Source of the DNA: Deltaproteobacteria bacterium
Lineage (GTDB): Bacteria > Desulfobacterota > Desulfobacteria > Desulfobacterales > JAUVKB01
Direction of reading: 5' to 3'
Assembly: GCA_030596405.1 (NCBI GenBank)
Contig: JAUVKB010000006.1
Coordinates: 1-23,454 of the forward strand
Length of the DNA: 23,454 nt
The first letter of the stretch is position 1. Each line of letters opens with the position of its first letter. The notes under the pieces were generated by a model. That model searched no databases, was not told the origin of the DNA, and saw only the letters and a program-made list of their open reading frames with translations. A program made the translations under genes and the position numbers. Shown here in pieces: positions 15,905 to 21,416 of the stretch.

Positions 15905-17147
15905 AACGTATAGCCTCAACAGGATCCAGTTTTGATGCCTGGCGCGCCGGATAGAGTGTGGCTAAAAAACAGAGCGCCAGGGCGGCCGATATAATAACAA
16001 GGACGTCCGATGCTTCAAGCTGTACCGGAAGCCTGGTAAAATAATATATGTCTTCCGGGAGCTCGATAAACTTATAATGCTTGAGCGCTACACATCCGGC
16101 AAACCCTAAACACATTCCAAGTATTGTGCCTGCAAAACCTATCACCATCCCTTTGAAAATAAAAATTTTCCTGATACTTTTGTCCGTGGCGCCCATAGCC
16201 TTTAATATGGCTATATCCTTGGTCTTTTCCATTACCATCATTATCAGTGTGCTTGTGATGTTAAAAGCGGCGACAAGCACGATCAGCGTCAGAATAATAA
16301 ACATGGCCGTTTTTTCCAGTTTAAGCGCGGCAAAAAGGTTTTTATTCATCTGCATCCAGTCCTTTGCCCAGTAAATCCTGTTTTTATATTTTCGGTTCAA
16401 ATTGTCTGCTATCTTTTCCGCTACAATGTTCGCATTAAATATATTTTTCACCCTGATACCGATTCCCGTTACGGCATCTCCCATTCGAAGCATCTTCTGT
16501 GCATCTTTAATGTGTATGTATACAAGGGTCCTGTCATACTCATAATAGCCGGACTGAAAAATTCCCACTACCTTAAACCGTTTCATCAAAGGCATATGAC
16601 CTGCGGGAGAGAGCATGCCCATAGGCGACACGAGGTAAACCGTGTCATTTTCCTCGACCCCCAGGTTTGCTGCAATCTCTTTCCCCAAAATTATACCGGG
16701 CTCCAAAACGCCAGGAACTTTTTCTTGATCCTTTTTCAACCTGTATTGCAAAGGTGCGCCCCGAGCGTCTTTTATTTTTTGGCCATTACTTTCCGGATCG
16801 ATCCCTCTAAATACAGCTCCGGACACGCTGCTTGTTGAGCGCAGCATAACCTGGGAATAGACAAAAGGAGCCGCTGTTTCAACGCCGTCGATATTTTTTA
16901 CGTCCATGCATATCCGTCGGTATTCCGTAAGCGGGCCGCCGTGCCGCATCAGGATCACATGCGATTCAACGCCTAATATGCGGGATCTGAAATCGGATTC
17001 AGCCCCTGACATTACGGCAATGACAATAATCAGAGCCATAACCCCGACCGTAACGCCTGCTATGGACAGTATTGTAATTAACGAAATAAAGGCCTGTTTC
17101 TGTTTTGTCCTGAGATAACGTCGGCCTATAAAGAATTCAAAAGACAT
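15897..17147 (-). CDS. lolC: Lipoprotein-releasing ABC transporter permease LolC/LolE family
   Basis: This is the membrane subunit that works with LolD to release lipoproteins. The 416-residue protein has TM1 at about 20-47 and a large periplasmic domain (about 50-275, MacB-like). Three further membrane segments follow at about 281-304, 330-353 and 381-399. Hallmarks are FIGRRYLRTKQKQAFIS at the N-terminus, KDWMQMNKNLFAALKLEK before TM2, the coupling segment EKTKDIAILKAMGA and the end YPARQASKLDPVEAIRYG. Only one such permease gene is present, so the complex may use two copies of it (LolF-type) or the partner may be elsewhere; LolC versus LolE cannot be settled from the sequence. It begins 16 bp after lysS and overlaps lolD by 8 nt. 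Confidence 0.92.
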   Translation of the reverse strand: MSFEFFIGRRYLRTKQKQAFISLITILSIAGVTVGVMALIIVIAVMSGAESDFRSRILGVESHVILMRHGGPLTEYRRICMDVKNIDGVETAAPFVYSQVMLRSTSSVSGAVFRGIDPESNGQKIKDARGAPLQYRLKKDQEKVPGVLEPGIILGKEIAANLGVEENDTVYLVSPMGMLSPAGHMPLMKRFKVVGIFQSGYYEYDRTLVYIHIKDAQKMLRMGDAVTGIGIRVKNIFNANIVAEKIADNLNRKYKNRIYWAKDWMQMNKNLFAALKLEKTAMFIILTLIVLVAAFNITSTLIMMVMEKTKDIAILKAMGATDKSIRKIFIFKGMVIGFAGTILGMCLGFAGCVALKHYKFIELPEDIYYFTRLPVQLEASDVLVIISAALALCFLATLYPARQASKLDPVEAIRYG

Positions 17148-17163
17148 TTTTATTTGCCGGTGA

Positions 17164-18654
17164 TCAATTATTGCCCGATGGTTTCATATGTGGAAACAGT
17201 ATAACCTCGCGAATAGAGGCGGAATCCGTAAAAAGCATAACCAGCCTGTCTATGCCGATTCCCTCGCCAGCGGTTGGGGGCATTCCGTACTCCAATGCTT
17301 TGATATATTCCTTATCCATGAAATGTGCTTCATCATCGCCCGCTTTTCTATCCTCGACCTGCTGCAAAAAACGGTTTCTCTGGTCGTCTGGGTCGTTTAG
17401 TTCTGAGAAACCATTGGCGATTTCACGCCCGGCGATAAAAAGCTCAAAACGATCCGTTATTGTGAAATCAGTGTCGTTCCTCCTGGCAAGCGGAGAGACT
17501 TCCACCGGATATCCGGTAATAAAAGTGGGCTGTATCAGTTCAGGCTCGACCAGAAGATCGAAAAGTTTTGTGATCACCTTTCCGATTCGCCATGTTTTTG
17601 TTATTTTATGCCCTTTTGACGCCGCAAATTCAATCAAGCCCTCTTTATCATTTAGAATGTCCGGGTCGATGCCGCCAAACTCCTCCAGAGCGGACAAAAG
17701 CTTCATTCTTTGCCATTTTTTTCCGATCTCTATTGTGTGTCCCTGGTAAGTAATTGAAGTGGAGCCGGCGACCTCTTTTGCCACGTGCCGGAATATTTCT
17801 TCCGTAAGGTCCATCAGGTCGTTATAATCCGAATAGGACTGATAAAATTCGAGCATGGTAAATTCTGGATTGTGCTGTGTTGAAATTCCTTCATTTCTAA
17901 AACTCCTGTTGATCTCGAAAACCCTTTCAAAACCGCCTATAACAAGACGTTTTAAATAGAGTTCAGGCGCTATGCGCAAAAAAAGATCCATGTCCAAGGC
18001 ATTGTGGTGGGTAACAAAGGGCTTAGCCTCGGCGCCCCCTGGAATCGGCTGCATTATGGGCGTTTCCACCTCAAGAAAATCACGCTCAAGAAAAAAGGCG
18101 CGTATCGCCTGGATTATTCTGCTTCGTTTGACAAATATATCACGCGCGTCAGGATTCATCAGCAGGTCAAGGTAGCGTTGCCGGTAACGCTTTTCAGGAT
18201 CTTTCAGACCGTGAAATTTTTCCGGAAGGGGTCTTATCGACTTGCATAGAAGAGTCAGCTTATAAACCAACAGCGTCCATTCACCGGTTCTGGTTTTGAA
18301 CATTGTGCCTGACAAACCGGCGAAATCACCGATATCGAGCTGTTTAAAAAAGCCGTAGGCATCGTCGCCGATTTTATCCTTTCTTACGTAGGCCTGAAGC
18401 TGTCCGCTTCGATCCTTAAAACGGATAAACGCGGCCTTCCCAAACATGTTTATCGCCATTATGCGGCCGGCGACGACAAAAGAGGGACCGTCTTCTTTGA
18501 CGGTGTCCGGTGAATTTTTTATTGCATCCTTTATATCTTTAACCGTATGCGAAACTTTGAAATCGTTAGGGAATAGATTAACATTGTTGTTTTTTAAATT
18601 TAACAGTTTCTCTCTTTGTTGCTCGATAATATCGCTTTTATTTTCCATCTTCAT
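17164..18654 (-). CDS. lysS: Lysyl-tRNA synthetase, class II
   Basis: LysS charges tRNA-Lys in the cytoplasm. The 496-residue protein has an N-terminal OB-fold anticodon-binding domain (about 58-140, VAGRIMAINMFGKAAFIRFKD at its start). The class II catalytic core shows motif 1 around 187-212 (ERDFLEVETPIMQPIPGGAE), motif 2 with FEINRSFRNEGIS (246-258) and HNPEFTMLE, and motif 3 near the C-terminus (GIGIDRLVMLF). Length is typical. Two in-frame ATGs (18654 and 18648) are possible starts and ribosome binding does not clearly choose between them. It is the first gene after the largest gap in the minus-strand block, so it probably opens the outer-membrane operon; a lysS-lolC-lolD order is known from other deltaproteobacteria. 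Confidence 0.96.
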   Translation of the reverse strand: MKMENKSDIIEQQREKLLNLKNNNVNLFPNDFKVSHTVKDIKDAIKNSPDTVKEDGPSFVVAGRIMAINMFGKAAFIRFKDRSGQLQAYVRKDKIGDDAYGFFKQLDIGDFAGLSGTMFKTRTGEWTLLVYKLTLLCKSIRPLPEKFHGLKDPEKRYRQRYLDLLMNPDARDIFVKRSRIIQAIRAFFLERDFLEVETPIMQPIPGGAEAKPFVTHHNALDMDLFLRIAPELYLKRLVIGGFERVFEINRSFRNEGISTQHNPEFTMLEFYQSYSDYNDLMDLTEEIFRHVAKEVAGSTSITYQGHTIEIGKKWQRMKLLSALEEFGGIDPDILNDKEGLIEFAASKGHKITKTWRIGKVITKLFDLLVEPELIQPTFITGYPVEVSPLARRNDTDFTITDRFELFIAGREIANGFSELNDPDDQRNRFLQQVEDRKAGDDEAHFMDKEYIKALEYGMPPTAGEGIGIDRLVMLFTDSASIREVILFPHMKPSGNN

Positions 18655-18782
18655 CCAGTTTTACTTTTTACGAGTTTATCAATATTAATTATGCCATCTC
18701 CGCCGCCGGATTAAATAGTAGCCAAAATCGACAAACCGAACCAAACCGTTTTCGTTAACCTGTTTACAGCAAGGTGTCAAGA
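18655..18782 (-). promoter_or_regulatory. Intergenic region ahead of lysS with a possible promoter and paired CGGTTTG repeats
   Basis: This 128-bp gap is the largest within the minus-strand block. On the minus strand, two direct copies of CGGTTTG (18748-18742 and 18738-18732) are spaced 10 bp, one helical turn. A weak promoter can be drawn with TTGGTT (18744-18739), an 18-bp spacer and TACTAT (18720-18715). A perfect TTGACA (18780-18775) lies just after the kinase stop, but no good -10 follows at 17 bp (TAACGA). No hairpin plus T-run is convincing, so no terminator is called for the pilC-kinase unit. The existence of a promoter is inferred from spacing and position. Confidence 0.3.
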
Positions 18783-20066
18783 TTAAGTTGGCGGATCGAT
18801 ACGCTTTAATTTCAAGGTAAATATTGTTCCCCTGTCAAGATCGCTCTCCACGTCAATCCGGCCGCCGTATGACTCCAGTATCCTGTGAACTATGGAAAGT
18901 CCCAGGCCCGTTCCCGCGGCCTTTGTCGTAAAAAAGGGATCAAAAATCGACATTAATCTCTTTTTTGAAATGCCGCAGCCGTTATCGGCAATTTTGATGT
19001 CCACCAGGCTGTTTTTCAAAGAATACATCTCAATATTGATATTGCCCCCGCCTTTTATGGACTCGGCCGCATTTAAAAGAAGGTTCCAGACAACCTGGTA
19101 CAGATGCAGGGAATCCATTGCAATCCAGACATTTGGAATCAGAGTTTTTGTAATCAAGACTCCATCACAAACGCCGCTGTCCTTTTCAAAAAGCTCTATC
19201 GTCTCCGTTAAAGCTTTATCAAGTTCTATCGCCTTAACTTTTCCTACAGGCGGCTTTGCGAATAAAAGAAAATTACTTACCAGAGAGCTTAACCTGTCCG
19301 TCTCTCGCAGAATGATCTGCATTAATTTTTCATGGTCCGGAGCGTCATAAATATCTTCTCCTAAAAGCTGTATTGAGCCTCTAAGCGATGCAAGGGGGTT
19401 TCTTATTTCATGGGCAAGTCCCGCCGCCATCTCGCCTATGCCGGCCATTTTTTCAACACGTTTTACATGATCTTCCATTGCCAGAAGTTCATTTTTCGTC
19501 TTTCTTGTCTGTTCCGATAAAAGACTGCTTAAAAAAGCAACGGCAAAACACGCCGCCATTGTAACCGTTATTTTGTATAGAACATGACTTAATGCACAGT
19601 TCACGGCGGAAATATCATCCATGATGAACGGATCTAAAGCTCCGTTATATTCAAGACAGGCCATTACACCGTACTGTATACTGCAAAGAGCAGCGGCAAG
19701 CATGCTCCCTTTTCTGAAAACAAGCATGCTTGAATAGATTATTACGACAAGATAAAGAAATGAAAAAATGCTTGAAGAACCGCCGGTAACATAAATTACA
19801 AGCGAAACCACAACGGTGTCTATAGCGACCTGCGCGTATGCAAAAACAATTTTTTCTTTTATACGGTTAAAAAACACCGCATAAACGAACGAAAGGATAA
19901 AAATTCCGGCGATAAGCCCGTAAAGGACTATAAGGTGGTATGAAAGCGGATAAGGATTTTTCCCAAAATGCAGCGCAATCGTCGACCCGAGCAACAGGGT
20001 GGTAACAATGACTCTAAAGAACATGAGCCATTTTAGCCTGCGTAAAAAATCATTTTCATCACGCAT
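18783..20066 (-). CDS. PilS-like membrane sensor histidine kinase
   Basis: This is a 427-residue sensor kinase whose N-terminus holds about six membrane helices (roughly 13-32, 44-66, 73-94, 98-116, 120-138, 163-183) with no large extracytoplasmic sensor domain. That layout, and the segment YVTGGSSSIFSFLYL (92-106), are typical of PilS. The catalytic part has HisKA with the phospho-acceptor His219 in LAHEIRNPLASLRGS. The HATPase domain has an N-box (Asn328/Asn332), DNGCGI (361-366), FDPFFTTK (375-382) and GTGLGL (385-390). All catalytic residues look intact. It starts 8 bp after pilC, matching the pilC-pilS order of Myxococcus and Geobacter, but the expected pilR regulator is absent: lysS comes next. 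PilS identity is likely but depends partly on this context. Confidence 0.85.
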   Translation of the reverse strand: MRDENDFLRRLKWLMFFRVIVTTLLLGSTIALHFGKNPYPLSYHLIVLYGLIAGIFILSFVYAVFFNRIKEKIVFAYAQVAIDTVVVSLVIYVTGGSSSIFSFLYLVVIIYSSMLVFRKGSMLAAALCSIQYGVMACLEYNGALDPFIMDDISAVNCALSHVLYKITVTMAACFAVAFLSSLLSEQTRKTKNELLAMEDHVKRVEKMAGIGEMAAGLAHEIRNPLASLRGSIQLLGEDIYDAPDHEKLMQIILRETDRLSSLVSNFLLFAKPPVGKVKAIELDKALTETIELFEKDSGVCDGVLITKTLIPNVWIAMDSLHLYQVVWNLLLNAAESIKGGGNINIEMYSLKNSLVDIKIADNGCGISKKRLMSIFDPFFTTKAAGTGLGLSIVHRILESYGGRIDVESDLDRGTIFTLKLKRIDPPT

Positions 20067-20074
20067 AACGGCAG

Positions 20075-21283
20075 CTAACTTACTATTGAAGCCATCTTGA
20101 ATATGGGCAGATACATTGCGATCACGAGTCCACCGATAGCTCCTCCGAGAAATACCATCATTAACGGCTCTATCATTGAAGTTAAGTTTTCAACCGCCTG
20201 ATCGACCTCCTCATCATAAAAATTGGCGATTTTTTCCAGCATCGCATCAAGCGCGCCGGTTTGTTCGCCGACTGAAATCATCTGACATACCATTGACGGG
20301 AAAACCCCGCTTTCACCAAGCGGTTCGGACATTGTGCGGCCTTCCGAAATAGCTGACCGGACATTGTAAATAGCCTTTTCAACCGTTTTATTTCCCGATG
20401 TTTTTGCGACAATATCAAGCGCATCTAATATAGAAACCCCGCTGGTAATCATTGTGCCCATGGTTCTTGTAAATTTGGCTACCGCGACTTTTCGCAGCAA
20501 AACTCCGAAAACCGGCATTTTAAGAAAAGCATTATCAAGAAACGCCCTCCCTTTTTCGGTATTATAAAGTTTTTTGAATGCAAATATAAACAGGGCTATC
20601 GCAACTATAATATATAAGGCGTTGCTTTTTACAAAATTGCTTAAATTTACGACTATCAGGGTAGGAAGAGGAAGCGACCCCCCCATATCGGAAAACATCT
20701 GCTGGAATACCGGGATAACAAAAACAAGGATTACCCCGATTACGACTACTGCCACGACAATAGTGATAAGAGGATACATCATGGCGCCTTTAACCCTTTT
20801 TTTAAGTTTCGCAGCTTTTTCCATGTATCCTGCAAGTCTTTGCAGGATTGTATCGATTATACCTCCGGCTTCGCCTGCTGCAATCATATTTACAAAAAGG
20901 TCGTCAAACACTTTTGGGTACTTTTTCAAAGCATCGGCAAGTGTCGTTCCGCCCTCAACCGATTCTTTAATATTCTTCAATATTTTTTTAAATGTTCTGT
21001 TTTCCTGCTGCGCATAGAGTATGTCTAGTCATTGAATGATAGGAAGACCAGCGTCGATCATCGTGGAAAACTGTCTTGCAAAGATTATCAAATCGGATTC
21101 TTTGACTTTCGGCTGGAAAAATGAAATGTTTTCAAAAAGGTCCTTGGGTTTTTTCTTAATCTTGGTCGGATTAATTTTGAGCCTGAGCAAATTGGACCTA
21201 ACAGCTTTTTCATTAGGAGCCTCAATCTCTCCTTTTTGGAAGTTATTTTTAATATTTTTTCCTTCCCACTGATAAACCGTCAT
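20075..21283 (-). pseudogene. pilC: Type IV pilus inner membrane platform protein PilC, interrupted by one in-frame TGA
   Basis: PilC is the inner-membrane platform that couples the pilus motor ATPases to pilin assembly. Read through one TGA (codon 85, 21031-21029), the gene gives a full-length 402-residue protein with two GspF domains. The first is around 68-195 (FARQFSTMIDAGLPIIQ, the TGA, then LDILYAQQ) and the second around 270-395 (FTRTMGTMITSGVSILDALDIV). Membrane helices lie near 170-195, 220-240 and the C-terminus. No frameshift or other stop is visible on either side. The start is the ATG at 21283, 6 nt after AGGAGG; the ATG at 21289 touches that site directly. Without read-through, two pieces remain: 84 residues, and about 300 residues from an internal start at 20980. 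It may be a pseudogene, a sequence error or a recoded gene. Confidence 0.85.
21029..21031 (-). other. In-frame TGA codon within pilC (candidate recoded or nonsense codon)
   Basis: The codon lies between Gln84 (CAA) and Leu86 (CTA), giving the local sequence CAATGACTA. In related deltaproteobacterial PilC proteins I recall Cys here (QCLDIL), and TGA is one base from either Cys codon. In the second GspF repeat of the same protein the matching residue is Ala (DALDIV). TGA is an ordinary stop in at least six neighbouring genes (waaA, lpxB, fabZ, lpxD, lolC, lysS), so genome-wide reassignment is excluded. Confidence 0.9.
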
Positions 21284-21416
21284 GATCATCCTCCTCGCGT
21301 TATAATTAATAACAGGTTGATTATTTAACCGAAAACCGGTTGTTCGTCAAGTTTATTGCATAAATAATCTGATTCTGATAATAGAAACAGGCTAACGACT
21401 GAAGGTGGAGGGTTTT
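21284..21416. promoter_or_regulatory. Divergent intergenic region between pilC (minus) and the DHH-CBS-nucleotidyltransferase gene (plus)
   Basis: This 133-bp region should hold two divergent promoters. Toward pilC, the minus strand has AGGAGG (21295-21290) and a possible promoter TTGACG (21350-21345), a 16-bp spacer and TTAAAT (21328-21323). An inverted repeat AACCG-N5-CGGTT (21327-21341) lies between these two hexamers, where a regulator could block transcription. Toward the plus-strand gene, GATAAT (21377-21382) is a possible -10, with TTGCAT (21356-21361) 15 bp upstream, and GGAGGG (21407-21412) is a clear ribosome binding site. Promoter calls are weak; the ribosome binding sites are solid. 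Confidence 0.35.

Noticed and set aside
17171..17749. Plus-strand open frame of 192 codons opposite lysS
   Set aside because: Antisense to the conserved catalytic core of lysS, with a Ser-rich composition typical of complementary-strand shadows.
18749..18780. Terminator after the PilS-like kinase
   Set aside because: Only 3-5 bp inverted repeats (such as CTG-TAAA-CAG) are present and no T-run follows.
20075..21283. Reading pilC as two separate functional genes
   Set aside because: The 84-residue and roughly 300-residue pieces split a single GspF domain in the middle of a conserved motif, and the downstream piece has no clear start or ribosome binding site of its own.
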